From positions 186,001 through 250,000 of the forward strand of contig NZ_SNZP01000003.1 of assembly GCF_004363805.1 (NCBI RefSeq): a DNA stretch of 64,000 nt. Reading direction: 5' to 3'. A program made the position numbers and the translations under genes. Shown one piece after another: positions 1 through 8,898 of the stretch. The stretch's first letter is position 1; the number at the start of each line of letters is the position of its first letter. The notes under the pieces are model-generated. The model searched no databases. It was not told the origin of the DNA and saw nothing but the letters and a program-made list of their open reading frames with translations. The DNA comes from Paludibacterium purpuratum (GTDB lineage: Bacteria; Pseudomonadota; Gammaproteobacteria; Burkholderiales; Chromobacteriaceae).

Positions 1-1643
1 TTCAATCGTCTTAACCACTGATGAACCGGCATGGGCAGCGCAGTCTGGAAGCGCTGCAAGCCACAGGCGCGGGCGATCTTGTAGATGAGCTCGGTCATCG
101 AGCCGAAGGGGCACATCCAACCGCAGAACAGGCCGCGCCCCCAGATGATCGTGGTGATGGCGATGACGATCCAGAACAGGAAAATCAACGGATCGGACAG
201 GAACAGCCCCCAATGCCAGCCGTCGAACAGCGCGTGCGTCAGCGTCAGGATCTGCGTGACCGACGGTTGCGCCATGGCATACCAGCCGGCAAAGCCGACG
301 GCGATCAGCCAGCTTGCGGTTTTGGGCCAGGAGACCCCGCGTTTCTTGATGCGTTTGGCTTTGCGCACCCAGCGGTCGCGGGTGGCGAAAAACAGCATGA
401 CGGCAATACTCCAGGCAGCGAAAGCCGCGATGGCGCCGCCGCGGGTTTGCCAGGCTTTTTGCCAGGAGGGGGTTTCTTCCGCGACCACCGGGCGGCCGCC
501 AGTCAGGAAGTCCGCCGGCAGCCAGTAGGCGGCGTCGAACACCGAGAAGGTTTTTGCGCCGGTTTCTTGGTCCAGCTTATGACCGAGAAAATCGAACTGC
601 CAGGGATAGGCGGCGCTGAATTTGCCGCTGCGAATGATGAAAATCCCGGTTTCGTTGAATGAAGGCGCGCCAGCCGCCTGCATGTTGTACAGGTTGAGGT
701 AATCGGTGTCCTTGAAGGTAAAGGCATTGATACCTTGCTTGACTTGGATGCGGTCGTAAATGCCGCCGCGGACGAAGCCCGAGCCCTTGAACGATTCGGT
801 GCCGTTGGCCACCACGAACAGTGCATGCTCGCCCGGCTTCAGGGTGTGCATCAATTGCTCGTAATCGTAATCGCCGAGGATGCTGCGCCCAATGGCCGGA
901 GCATTGAGATAGCCGTAATACAGGTCCAGATACGGCGTGCCGGACGCCGGCAAGCCGACGTCGGTGGCGTTGATGCTCAGGTGCTGTACCGCGCCCATGT
1001 TCAACAGGCTGTTCCAGTCGTACTTGTGGGTGAAGGGCTGGAGCTTTGCTTGTGGCAGCGGCACTTCCTTCATGATGCCCACCTGGCTGGCGATGGCCAC
1101 GGCGCTACGGGAAATCAATTGGTTTTCCGAGATGACCGTGACCGTGGCGCCGGAGATGGCATCGATGTCGGTGGCGCCGGTCTCGCCCTTGCCGATTTCG
1201 AAACGCGAGCCGGCGAATTTGCCGACATATTGCTGCAGAAAGGCCAGCAGCTTGTTCTCCGGAATGCCGACCAACAATATCGGTTCGCTATGCTTCAACA
1301 CGCGTACGCCGGTGATGTTGCCCTTGGGATCCATGCCGATCAGGGTAACGATCGGTTTGCCGGAATAGCCCATGATGTCGACGATGTCGGTCGACAAGAA
1401 GACATAGCCTTTCAGCGTATGTTGCTGGCCTTCGTTGCGGTAGGCCTCGACATAAGGCGGCGAGCCTTTGCGGTTGGAAAAGGCGTTGGCGCCGGGCAGC
1501 ACCGCTTTGCAGTCGACCCATTGGCACATATTGCCTGCGGAAAACAGTTCCGGGGGCAGTTCTTGTTCGTAGACGGAGGCCATCGCGTGCGAGGCGAAGA
1601 GGATGACCCACGTAAGACTGATCAGAGATAAAAGTGCTCGCAT
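1..1643 (-). CDS. nosR: NosR, N2O-reductase expression/electron-transfer membrane flavoprotein (3' end outside window)
   Basis: About 547 residues are visible, reading leftward off the window edge. The order is an N-terminal signal/anchor, a periplasmic FMN-binding domain with an SGAT motif near residues 164-167 (Thr167 being the expected covalent FMN site), several membrane segments from about residue 400, and the first polyferredoxin-type cysteine signature FCGWMCPFG near residue 505. In the family, NosR passes quinol electrons toward NosZ and is flavinylated by an ApbE protein; such a gene lies at 10.5-11.5 kb. The start is the ATG at 1643, 24 bases after the preceding gene, so it is probably co-transcribed. 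Being last in the cluster is unusual, since nosR usually precedes nosZ. The C-terminal ferredoxin part is not visible. Confidence 0.95.
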   Translation of the reverse strand, partial: MRALLSLISLTWVILFASHAMASVYEQELPPELFSAGNMCQWVDCKAVLPGANAFSNRKGSPPYVEAYRNEGQQHTLKGYVFLSTDIVDIMGYSGKPIVTLIGMDPKGNITGVRVLKHSEPILLVGIPENKLLAFLQQYVGKFAGSRFEIGKGETGATDIDAISGATVTVISENQLISRSAVAIASQVGIMKEVPLPQAKLQPFTHKYDWNSLLNMGAVQHLSINATDVGLPASGTPYLDLYYGYLNAPAIGRSILGDYDYEQLMHTLKPGEHALFVVANGTESFKGSGFVRGGIYDRIQVKQGINAFTFKDTDYLNLYNMQAAGAPSFNETGIFIIRSGKFSAAYPWQFDFLGHKLDQETGAKTFSVFDAAYWLPADFLTGGRPVVAEETPSWQKAWQTRGGAIAAFAAWSIAVMLFFATRDRWVRKAKRIKKRGVSWPKTASWLIAVGFAGWYAMAQPSVTQILTLTHALFDGWHWGLFLSDPLIFLFWIVIAITTIIWGRGLFCGWMCPFGSMTELIYKIARACGLQRFQTALPMPVHQWLRRL

Positions 1644-1667
1644 GACATTTTCCTGTTTTCGATGCAC

Positions 1668-2351
1668 TTACGATTTAGCGGGGTTCATGTGGCAAGTTGC
1701 CTGCATCATGGAATAGCGTTGTTGCGGGTGATACCAGTGCATGCGCTGCATCATTCCGGGGCTGACCCAGATGTCGCCTTGCTGGGTTTCGACCAGTAGA
1801 GGGCGGCGGATTCCCTGGTGCAGGCGCTGCATGGCGCTGCCGTTGTCGGCCTTGCCGCCGGTCAGGGCGGACAGGGGCGCGAGCTCGGGCTTGGCGCGGT
1901 CTGCGAAATACTGAATCAATACGATCTGTCTGGCGGTCCGCGGCATGGCCGCCGTTTGGGCCAGTTCGCCGTCGTATAGTGGCATGTTGCCAAGCATCGC
2001 CGAACCCATTTGCGATGGGATATCGAGCCGCCAGGGCTGTCCCCGCTTATCGCCCATGGCCAGGGCAACATCGTCGATGGTGATGAGCGCATTGCTTAGA
2101 TGAAGCGTTCGAGCCTGGGCATAGAGCGCGGACATACTCGATAGGGACGTGAGCCCGGCGGTGCGATCCAACTGTCGGTCGATGAGTTCGACCAATGGCG
2201 GGGTGTCGCGGGCGGTCGCCAAAAGGGCGATACGATGCCCGCCATGGTGCCACTGCCGAGTCTGCCATTGCAGTGGCATCAAGATGGCCGCGGATGCCGC
2301 CACGACGACGAGTCCGAGTCCCGCAGCCAGTGGTTTGACGCCGATCTTCAT
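1668..2351 (-). CDS. Membrane-anchored protein of unknown function in the nos cluster
   Basis: A 227-residue protein with an N-terminal hydrophobic segment (residues 8-27, an uncleaved anchor or signal peptide) and a soluble, presumably periplasmic remainder. I do not recognise the family. The C-terminus carries the stretch IWVSPGMMQR, and the same pattern (VWVSPAMLKR) ends the ApbE-like protein of this locus. Histidine and methionine are frequent near the end (MHWYHPQQR, MMQATCHM), which would suit copper handling, but this is inference. It follows the previous gene by 15 bases and precedes nosR by 24, so it is probably part of the nos operon. Confidence 0.75.
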   Translation of the reverse strand: MKIGVKPLAAGLGLVVVAASAAILMPLQWQTRQWHHGGHRIALLATARDTPPLVELIDRQLDRTAGLTSLSSMSALYAQARTLHLSNALITIDDVALAMGDKRGQPWRLDIPSQMGSAMLGNMPLYDGELAQTAAMPRTARQIVLIQYFADRAKPELAPLSALTGGKADNGSAMQRLHQGIRRPLLVETQQGDIWVSPGMMQRMHWYHPQQRYSMMQATCHMNPAKS

Positions 2352-2366
2352 CTTGTCCTCTGCGTG

Positions 2367-2765
2367 TTATGAGGCTGCGAGTCCGTGATGCGTCCTGTCG
2401 GGCTCGGCGGATAAATCGTGGCCAAGCAGCGGGTCGTGCAGCAAAGACCGCAGCAGGCCGATGACGTTGTCGAGCAGGGGGTGTCCGGGCCGAGTCAACG
2501 GGTCGGCCGCCACCGTGCCGTCCGGCCGATGCAAGTGATTGGGGAAAGTGGCCAGCGCGCTATGCAGCGGCGCGGTGTCGATGCGCAGGGCCAGGTCGCC
2601 CCATTGCCACTCGAAGCTGTAGTCGTCGTCGCTGGTGGCACGGATCTGTACCGTCGTGCCAGTTGGCAGGCCGAGCAGCAAGGCATCTTGTAGCAGCTGG
2701 ATTTCTCCGAGTTGCAGTTCTTCTTGCCGCGCGGTCAATTGCTCGCACAAGTGGATATGCATCAT
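2367..2765 (-). CDS. Hypothetical protein in the nos cluster
   Basis: A 132-residue soluble protein with no signal peptide or membrane segment and no motif I recognise. The start ATG overlaps the stop of the upstream gene by 4 bases (ATGA), typical of translational coupling. Position between nosL and nosR suggests an accessory cytoplasmic role in N2O-reductase expression or maturation, but sequence alone does not show which. Confidence 0.7.
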   Translation of the reverse strand: MMHIHLCEQLTARQEELQLGEIQLLQDALLLGLPTGTTVQIRATSDDDYSFEWQWGDLALRIDTAPLHSALATFPNHLHRPDGTVAADPLTRPGHPLLDNVIGLLRSLLHDPLLGHDLSAEPDRTHHGLAAS

Positions 2766-3031
2766 GAGTTGATCTCCAGTAGGGTGTCGCGCAGTTGGGC
2801 GCGTAACGCTTCGCGCGACGCTTCCAGCGAGACCGCGCCCAAGTAGTGTTCATAAGCCGGGTGTTCTGCGACTTCTCCTTGGCGGATTTTGTCGAGCAGT
2901 TGCGCCGGGTCGTCCACCTGGTATGGCAGCAACAACTGCTTACGGTTTTCCCTGAGTTCGTAGACCAACCGGCTCATCGTTTCGACATCGACTGCCGCCT
3001 CGTAGGGAATGCGGTCAAAAAAGCGGGCCAT
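2762..3031 (-). CDS. Small hypothetical protein in the nos cluster
   Basis: An 89-residue, charged, probably helical soluble protein, not recognised. It starts 7 bases after nosL and its stop overlaps the next start. The tight packing supports it being a real member of the nos transcript. Confidence 0.7.
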   Translation of the reverse strand: MARFFDRIPYEAAVDVETMSRLVYELRENRKQLLLPYQVDDPAQLLDKIRQGEVAEHPAYEHYLGAVSLEASREALRAQLRDTLLEINS

Positions 3032-3038
3032 GATTACC

Positions 3039-3551
3039 TCACATGTTCTGATCTTTTACGACGCCGCCATCGGTGGTTGCCATGCCGATGGTGATGTCAC
3101 CGAAGTGATACAGCTTGCCGCCTTGTTGGCGGATGAAGGCTTGGGCGGCGCTCTCTGTGCCGAATGAAGCGAAGGTCTGTCCCATCGCGCCGCGTTTGTT
3201 CGAGCCGATGACGTAGAACGCGCTGTGCGCATCGATCCAATGTCCTTGCGGGTGTTCCCAGCCGGTTTTTTCCATGTCCTGGACATACACCGCCCGCACT
3301 TTGCGGGCTTGTTCCGGTTGTAGATAAACCGAGAACATGCCGAGGGTGTCGCAGAAGAAATCCGGCTCGCCCTGGTCGTAAATGATCTGGGCCTTGGGAC
3401 CGGGATAATCGGTCAGGGTCATGCCGTCGAGCACGCTGACGGTGGCGGAAGTGACTTCGTGCGGCGGCGGCAGGGCTGCGGGTTTGTCCTGACACGCCGT
3501 CAGCGACCAGGCGAGCGCCAAGGCGCCGACGAGGATGGGGAGACGTTTCAT
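3039..3551 (-). CDS. nosL: NosL, copper-binding lipoprotein for N2O-reductase maturation
   Basis: A 170-residue lipoprotein with a signal peptide and lipobox (LTAC, lipidated Cys20). The family delivers copper for CuZ assembly in NosZ. The chain has the usual NosL layout, including DFFCDTLGMF and a C-terminal segment after FASFGTESAAQAF. The start ATG overlaps the nosY stop by 4 bases, so the two are translationally coupled. An in-frame codon further upstream would lengthen it but would place non-signal residues before the signal peptide. Confidence 0.93.
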   Translation of the reverse strand: MKRLPILVGALALAWSLTACQDKPAALPPPHEVTSATVSVLDGMTLTDYPGPKAQIIYDQGEPDFFCDTLGMFSVYLQPEQARKVRAVYVQDMEKTGWEHPQGHWIDAHSAFYVIGSNKRGAMGQTFASFGTESAAQAFIRQQGGKLYHFGDITIGMATTDGGVVKDQNM

Positions 3552-4381
3552 TGCTTGAACCTCCAGGCGGCAATCGCAAGGGGGGAGAGAATCCACATCA
3601 CCATGATGCCGCCCAACAGCAGCGGGTCGGCCAACGACGGGGGGAAGACGCTGATGAGGCCAAACATGGCGTGCAAATCCTCCGGCCCGAAAATGTTCAG
3701 GATCCGGAAAATATCCGCGGGATTGAGTAGCAGCAGGATCGGAAACAGCGGTCCGAGCGATGCGCCGCCGCTGATGACCAAGGCGCCAAGCAGCAGCAGA
3801 TCGAATACCAGCACGAAGAAGAACCAGATGCCGATCGCCAGCCCGCTGGCGGAGGTTCTGCTTTGACAGAACACCGACAGCGCCACGGCAATGCTCAGGA
3901 ACACCAGGCCTAGCAGCAGCGCGCTCACGACAAACCCTGCGTACTGCAGCCAGTCCGCCGCCGGCATGCTGACATTGACGGCGATCACGGCGCCGGCGGC
4001 GCCGAAGCCGATCAGTGTGGCGCAGCTCATCGCCAGCGCCAGTCCCAGATATTTACCCGTCAGCAGCGCCAGCGGGCTGAGCGGGTAGGACAGCAGCAGG
4101 TTGAGCGTGCCTTTTTCCTTTTCGCCGACGATGGCGTCGAAGCCGAGGATGAGGGCGATCAGCGGCAGCAGGTAAATCGCCAGGCTCACCAGGCTGGCAA
4201 TCAGCGGCTCGATGCCCTGGAAACCGACCAAGCCTTGTTGGGCGGAGCCGAAAAAGCTGATGGCGAGCGTGAAGATGGTGAACACCACCGCCATGGCCAG
4301 TACCCAGCGGCTGCGGATGCGGTCGCGGAACTCTTTGGCCGCCACGACCTTGACGGCATGGAGCGTGGAAAGATTAGTCAT
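3548..4381 (-). CDS. nosY: NosY, ABC-2 type permease of the NosFY complex
   Basis: A 277-residue integral membrane protein with about six hydrophobic segments. An N-terminal cytoplasmic helix (VVAAKEFRDRIRSRW) is followed by the GEKEKGTLNLLLSYP elbow typical of ABC-2 permeases. It forms the channel partner of NosF and works with NosD in supplying the sulfur/copper cluster of NosZ. The chosen ATG overlaps the nosF stop by 8 bases; the open frame extends 12 codons further but into NosF coding sequence. Confidence 0.93.
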   Translation of the reverse strand: MTNLSTLHAVKVVAAKEFRDRIRSRWVLAMAVVFTIFTLAISFFGSAQQGLVGFQGIEPLIASLVSLAIYLLPLIALILGFDAIVGEKEKGTLNLLLSYPLSPLALLTGKYLGLALAMSCATLIGFGAAGAVIAVNVSMPAADWLQYAGFVVSALLLGLVFLSIAVALSVFCQSRTSASGLAIGIWFFFVLVFDLLLLGALVISGGASLGPLFPILLLLNPADIFRILNIFGPEDLHAMFGLISVFPPSLADPLLLGGIMVMWILSPLAIAAWRFKQ

Positions 4382-5285
4382 GGCGGAAGGCCTCGGTGGC
4401 GAGCAGCAACTCTTCAAGCGAGGCTTCGTGCATCGCCATATCCAGCAAGGGCAGGGACAGGGCGGTGAGCTGTTGCATGAGGGAAAGTTTTCTATCGGTC
4501 GGACAGATGACTCGGATCTGCTGACCCTCCAGGCTGACCGGCAGATCCAGCAGTTCGGTCAACTGGGCGTGAACCTCCTCCGCGAGATGCGGTGGCAGGG
4601 TCAGGAATATGCTCAACGAGGGGTTGCGGGCCTTGCGCAGATCGGCCAGGGAGCCGGCGAATTGCACGCGGCCATCGCGAAGAATCGCCATACGGTCGAC
4701 GCGTTGCTGGATCTCGGAAAGAATATGGGAGGTGATGACGATGGTCGTGCCTTGCTGTTGGCACTGCCGCAGCGTCTGATAAAACTCGCGGATCCCTTCC
4801 GGATCCAGGCCGTTGGTCGGCTCGTCGAGAAACAGAATGCGCGGCTGGCCCAGCAAGGCTTGGGCAAAGCCCAGCCGCTGTTTCATCCCTTTCGAGTACT
4901 CTCGGACCTTCCTGAATTTACTGGCCGACAGGCCGACTTGTTCCAGCAGTTCATGGCATTGCGCCGGCGCGGCATGCTTCAGGCGGGCAAAGAATGCCAG
5001 GGTTTCCAGGCCGGTCAGGTTGTCGTAAAGCGCGATATTTTCCGGTAAATAGCCGATGTGCCGCTTTTGCCGCAGCAACGTATGCGCATCGATGGTTTGC
5101 CCGTCGATGGCGACCTGGCCGCTGTCGGCGCGAATCAGCCCCAGCATGATGTTGAACAGGGTGCTTTTCCCCGCGCCGTTGTGGCCGATCAAGCCGAAGA
5201 TTTCGCCGGCCGAAATGCGCAGATCCACGGACTGCAGAGCCTGTATGGCGCCGAAAGATTTGCAGACCTGAGAGAGGCTAATCAT
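4374..5285 (-). CDS. nosF: NosF, ATPase of the NosDFY transporter
   Basis: A 303-residue ABC ATPase. Walker A is GHNGAGKST (about residues 34-42), the signature is the variant YSKGMKQRL, Walker B is ILFLDEPTNGLDP, and a switch His lies in VITSH. It powers NosY for NosZ copper-centre maturation. Its start overlaps the nosD stop by 8 bases and its stop overlaps the nosY start, so the D-F-Y-L genes are tightly coupled. Confidence 0.95.
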   Translation of the reverse strand: MISLSQVCKSFGAIQALQSVDLRISAGEIFGLIGHNGAGKSTLFNIMLGLIRADSGQVAIDGQTIDAHTLLRQKRHIGYLPENIALYDNLTGLETLAFFARLKHAAPAQCHELLEQVGLSASKFRKVREYSKGMKQRLGFAQALLGQPRILFLDEPTNGLDPEGIREFYQTLRQCQQQGTTIVITSHILSEIQQRVDRMAILRDGRVQFAGSLADLRKARNPSLSIFLTLPPHLAEEVHAQLTELLDLPVSLEGQQIRVICPTDRKLSLMQQLTALSLPLLDMAMHEASLEELLLATEAFRHD

Positions 5286-6537
5286 GTGTCGGGCTCCACG
5301 CTTTCCAGTCTGGATGGACGGGTTTCATTTTTGGCGCCTGGTCGACCACGCCCGGGACATTCAATAAAGGGAATTGCTGAGAAATCAAACTGAGCGACTG
5401 CAAGGCCGGGCTACTCATCAGGATCTTGACCATCGGGTAGCGCCAGGTCAGCCGGTCGACGATATCGCTCGATTTGTAAGGCACGTCGCCGGTGCCGTGC
5501 CCTTTGCGGTCCCAGCCGAAATAGTTGCTCCAGTAGTTGCCGGGCCAGAGCACGTCGCGGGCGGCGACGTAGCGGATCTGTTGCCGGTTCTGGATGAAGT
5601 CGTTGTTGCTGACGTTGTTGTGGATCGAGCCGCCCCACAGGTGCACGCCGACATGGTTGCCGACGATCAGGTTGCCGGCGAGCGTGTTGTATTCGGCATC
5701 GTAAACGAATAGGCCGCGTTGATTGCCGGCGACGACATTGTTCTCGATCACCGAGTCCTGGATGGTGCGCAGCATGATGCCGTGATCGGTGTTGCCCCAG
5801 ACCCGGTTGTTCTTGACCACCTGGTTGCGTGTTTCCATCAAGGCGAGCCCGCCGCGGTTATGGAACACCTCGTTGCCATCCCAGGTGTTGAAGTAGGAGT
5901 TCATGTAGTGCGTGCCATAGCGCACGTTGTGAATCACATTGCCCTTGAACATGGCGTGATGCGACACGTCGACGTAAATGCCGTCGCGGGTATAGCTGAT
6001 GGTATTGGCGGTGATGGTGGCGCCGGTGGTGTTATAGAGCTGGATGCCGTTGCCTCTTTCCGGCGAGGCGATGTCGCGTTTGCCGACAATCAGGTTGTGA
6101 TCGATGACGACGTTGTTGGCGCGTTCGATCCATAAACCGAACAGGTTGTAGCTGAGCTGGCAGTGCCGGACGATGGCGCGATGGGCGCCTGGCTGCAGGT
6201 AGATCCCGGCATTTTGCGCGGTCAGATCGCTGCCGCTATTGCTGACGATGAGGCCTTCGATGGTGACGTCGGTGGCCGTCACCCGGATGACGTCGCCCGA
6301 CCATTCGCCATCGATCACCGGCCGGTTCTGGCCGTGCAGCGTGAGCGGTTTGGTAATGCGCAGGTGTTCCCGGTAGTGTCCGGGGGCAATGAGGATCTGG
6401 TCGCCGGGACGGGCTGCATCGATGGCTTGCTGTATCGAGTGCCCCGGTGCCACCTGTACGACCGCGCCCATGGCTGTCGCGCTGAACCATGACGTCAGGC
6501 TGAAGACAGCGGCGGTGAGGAGAGGGCGCAAGTTCAT
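5278..6537 (-). CDS. nosD: NosD, periplasmic beta-helix copper-maturation protein
   Basis: A 419-residue protein with a Sec signal peptide (residues 1-24, ending near AMGA) and the right-handed parallel beta-helix of the NosD/CASH family, seen as repeated short turns with NN and G spacing (for example NVVIDHNLIVGKRD, NQVVKNNRVWGN). NosD is the periplasmic partner of NosFY needed for the Cu-S centre of NosZ. The ATG at 6537 is chosen because the signal peptide begins there; the frame stays open into the nosZ 3' end and gives low-complexity nonsense. It is separated from nosZ by 88 bases containing a terminator-like hairpin. Confidence 0.95.
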   Translation of the reverse strand: MNLRPLLTAAVFSLTSWFSATAMGAVVQVAPGHSIQQAIDAARPGDQILIAPGHYREHLRITKPLTLHGQNRPVIDGEWSGDVIRVTATDVTIEGLIVSNSGSDLTAQNAGIYLQPGAHRAIVRHCQLSYNLFGLWIERANNVVIDHNLIVGKRDIASPERGNGIQLYNTTGATITANTISYTRDGIYVDVSHHAMFKGNVIHNVRYGTHYMNSYFNTWDGNEVFHNRGGLALMETRNQVVKNNRVWGNTDHGIMLRTIQDSVIENNVVAGNQRGLFVYDAEYNTLAGNLIVGNHVGVHLWGGSIHNNVSNNDFIQNRQQIRYVAARDVLWPGNYWSNYFGWDRKGHGTGDVPYKSSDIVDRLTWRYPMVKILMSSPALQSLSLISQQFPLLNVPGVVDQAPKMKPVHPDWKAWSPTHD

Positions 6538-6568
6538 CGTGTTCGGTCGATACCAGAATAGGGCTCTG

Positions 6569-6592
6569 AAAAAAACGGGGGGCGAGCCCCCC
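6569..6592 (-). terminator. Rho-independent terminator between nosZ and nosD
   Basis: Read on the minus strand, a GGGGGGC / GCCCCCC stem (6577-6592) with a minimal loop is followed by seven T residues (complement of 6569-6575). It lies after the nosZ stop and 30 bases before the nosD start. It should let nosZ be made in excess of the maturation genes, unless read-through or a separate nosD promoter operates. Confidence 0.8.
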
Positions 6593-6625
6593 GCCAGTTC
6601 GCTCATCGTACTGCGATGATGACAA

Positions 6626-8590
6626 TCAAGCTTCAACCAGCATGCGCGAGCGCATTTCCAAGTGCAGTGCGTGGCAGAAGTTGGTACAGAAGCACCAGTA
6701 CACCCCGGGTTTGTCGGCAATGAACGTGACCGACTGGGTCTGCTGCGGGTGTACGACAAAGTTGATGTTGTAGGACGGGATCGCGAAACCGTGCGTGAGA
6801 TCCTCAACCTTGTCGAGGTTGGTCAAGATGATGGTGACTTCATCGCCGCGTTTGACGGTCCACTCGCGCAGGCCGAACACCGGTGCCTGGCTGGTTAGGT
6901 AGACGGTGACTTTCTTACCCTTGCGCTCGACGCGACAATCCTTCGGGCTTTTGACGGCCAATGGGAATTCGTCGAGGTTGTAGATTTGGCGCGTCTTGAT
7001 GATGTCGCGGCGGACGATGATCGAGTCGTGCGGCTCCGGATAGGTCGGGTGATCCGCCACCAACAGCATCTTGTCGCCGCTGATATCGATCAATTGCGCG
7101 CTGTCGGGATGCAGCGGGCCGACCGGCAGATAGCGATCCTTGGAGAACTTGTTGTCCGAGATGAAGTACTTGCCATCCGGCTCCTTGGTTTCCCCCATCG
7201 AGGTGAAGCCGTGGCCCGGCTGATAGTGCACGTCGACACGGTCGACCACCACTTTGGCGCTCTTGTCGCCCTTGAATGCCTTGATGGCGGCGTCCAGATC
7301 CCACTTCACGATCTGGCTATCGAGGAACAGCGTGGTGTAGGCGAAGCCTTTGCCGTCGAAGCCGGTGTGCAACGGGCCAAGGCCGATTTCCGGTTCGGCG
7401 ACCACGGTGTCGCGCGGTTCTTTCAATTCGCCGTTGAACCATTTGAGCACCAGCTCGTGGGCGATCAGGGTGGCAGTCGGCGAGAGCTTGCCGGCGCACG
7501 CATAGTATTTGCCGTCCGGCGAGACATTGACCCCGTGCGGGTTCTTCGGCACCGGGACATAGCAAGTCAGCGCGGTTTTCGGATCTTTGTTGCCCGCCTT
7601 GGTGCCATCGACCACCGGCACCTTGCTGTTGCCGATATGGAAGGATTTGCCGGCGGCGACGGCGGCTTCGATGCGTGCGACGTTGAAGAAGATGCAAGCA
7701 TCGCGTTCGGCGGCCATCATGTCTTCGTAATGCACGCCGTTTTCGGTGTTGTACTGGTTGGAACAAGCCAGCTTGCCATCGTAGGAGGTGGCGACCAGGT
7801 CCATGTTGCCATCGATCTTGACCTGCCAGCGCGGCTGCATCGTTTCGGCATCGATACAGGTAAACAGGCAGAAATACTTCGACGGGTCGTTCAGGTCGCG
7901 GCCGTCGTTCGGGTGCGGTATGTGGAATTCATTACCGCAGAAGACGCGAGTGGTATGGTTGACCTTGTCGTCCACCGGGTCGCGCTTGTCCGGGAAGATG
8001 CCGTGGAAGCCCTGGACATTCGGTAGTTCGGTGATGTGGTCGCACTCCATGGTGTCCAGGCGCACCCGGGCAATGCGGGCATTGATCTTGTCGTTGACGA
8101 AGATGTATTTGCCGTCGTAGGTGCCGTTGCTATAGGACTGGTGGACGTGGTGGGTGTCGCCGGTCGTGTAATTCAGTTGTCCGTTCGGCCGCGTACCGAT
8201 AATTTTTTTCGACTCGTTGGTGTAGCCCCAGCCAGACATGCAATCGGTGTTGAACACCGCAATACGGCGGATTTCCCGGCCGGACGGCAAGCCGCGTACG
8301 CGAAGATCGCCGGAGTGGCCGCCGCTGGAGAAGACATAGTAAGTGTCCAATTTGCCGGGGTGGACTTCGTACTTGCCATAGTCGATCTCCGTGGCACCGC
8401 CCGCGGCAGTCGCGCTGGCGTCGCCACCGCCGCCCGCTGCAGGCGCCGCGCCCTTATTACAACCGACCAGTCCTAACGACAAGCTGGCGCCGGCCAGGCT
8501 TGCGACCGCGGTGGAGGTCAAGAATTTGCGTCGGCCTTGATCCGGCGGAACCGGCTCCCCAGTATGCTGATCCTTGGAATTTATCATCAT
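6626..8590 (-). CDS. nosZ: NosZ, nitrous-oxide reductase (clade I, Tat-exported)
   Basis: A 654-residue periplasmic multicopper enzyme reducing N2O to N2. A twin-arginine signal (RRKFLTST, residues 20-27) and a GC-containing hydrophobic core start the protein. A seven-bladed propeller follows with the CuZ histidine signature GDTHHVHQSY. The C-terminal cupredoxin domain has the CuA motif CTNFCHALHLEM (about residues 635-646). The Tat signal marks clade I rather than the Sec-exported clade II. The residue two after the first CuA Cys, Trp in the Pseudomonas enzyme I recall, is Asn here; its side chain is not thought to bind copper. The start is the ATG at 8590, preceded by GAGAG; a longer frame beginning with GTG at 8740 would start inside the FNR box and has no signal logic. 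Confidence 0.97.
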   Translation of the reverse strand: MMINSKDQHTGEPVPPDQGRRKFLTSTAVASLAGASLSLGLVGCNKGAAPAAGGGGDASATAAGGATEIDYGKYEVHPGKLDTYYVFSSGGHSGDLRVRGLPSGREIRRIAVFNTDCMSGWGYTNESKKIIGTRPNGQLNYTTGDTHHVHQSYSNGTYDGKYIFVNDKINARIARVRLDTMECDHITELPNVQGFHGIFPDKRDPVDDKVNHTTRVFCGNEFHIPHPNDGRDLNDPSKYFCLFTCIDAETMQPRWQVKIDGNMDLVATSYDGKLACSNQYNTENGVHYEDMMAAERDACIFFNVARIEAAVAAGKSFHIGNSKVPVVDGTKAGNKDPKTALTCYVPVPKNPHGVNVSPDGKYYACAGKLSPTATLIAHELVLKWFNGELKEPRDTVVAEPEIGLGPLHTGFDGKGFAYTTLFLDSQIVKWDLDAAIKAFKGDKSAKVVVDRVDVHYQPGHGFTSMGETKEPDGKYFISDNKFSKDRYLPVGPLHPDSAQLIDISGDKMLLVADHPTYPEPHDSIIVRRDIIKTRQIYNLDEFPLAVKSPKDCRVERKGKKVTVYLTSQAPVFGLREWTVKRGDEVTIILTNLDKVEDLTHGFAIPSYNINFVVHPQQTQSVTFIADKPGVYWCFCTNFCHALHLEMRSRMLVEA

Positions 8591-8731
8591 ATTCTCTCGA
8601 AGAAGTTCTATATGAACCTCAGGAAGCCCATCCTTGAATCTGTCTGCTGAATGTCTTCCGGAGACTGATTTCTCTGCGGCTGCGACAATTTGCCGCAGCC
8701 AACAAGCTACGCTCACGTCATAAAGGGGTGT

Positions 8732-8745
8732 TTGATGCACATCAA
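8732..8745 (-). promoter_or_regulatory. FNR/DNR-type box upstream of nosZ
   Basis: TTGAT-GCAC-ATCAA is a perfect 14-base Crp/FNR-family palindrome centred about 148 bases before the nosZ start. Such sites bind FNR, DNR or NnrR regulators that switch on denitrification genes under low oxygen or NO. Which regulator binds cannot be told from the sequence. Confidence 0.85.
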
Positions 8746-8750
8746 ATATC

Positions 8751-8783
8751 GCTTAAACATTCATTTGATATGAATCTTTAAGC
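8751..8783. promoter_or_regulatory. 33-base imperfect palindrome beside the nosZ FNR box
   Basis: Arms GCTTAAAcATTCAT and ATGAATcTTTAAGC pair at 13 of 14 positions around a 5-base centre. The site lies 5 bases from the FNR box on its upstream side for nosZ transcription. It has no T tract, so a second regulator-binding site is more likely than a terminator. No known consensus is recognised. Confidence 0.5.
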
Positions 8784-8898
8784 GCTTGCCTACTAGTCAT
8801 GACGATGTGATCGACTGCAGTGTGATCGATCGCCAAGGGCGGGGGGAATGATGAGAATCAAGCTTTTAAGGACGATAGTCGTTCGTCGTTGCCAGGAC

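Noticed and set aside
6538-6807. N-terminal extension of NosD by 90 codons
   Set aside because: It lies within nosZ and the terminator; the signal peptide begins at 6537.
8591-8740. N-terminal extension of NosZ to a GTG
   Set aside because: It would begin inside the FNR box and displace the Tat signal from the N-terminus.
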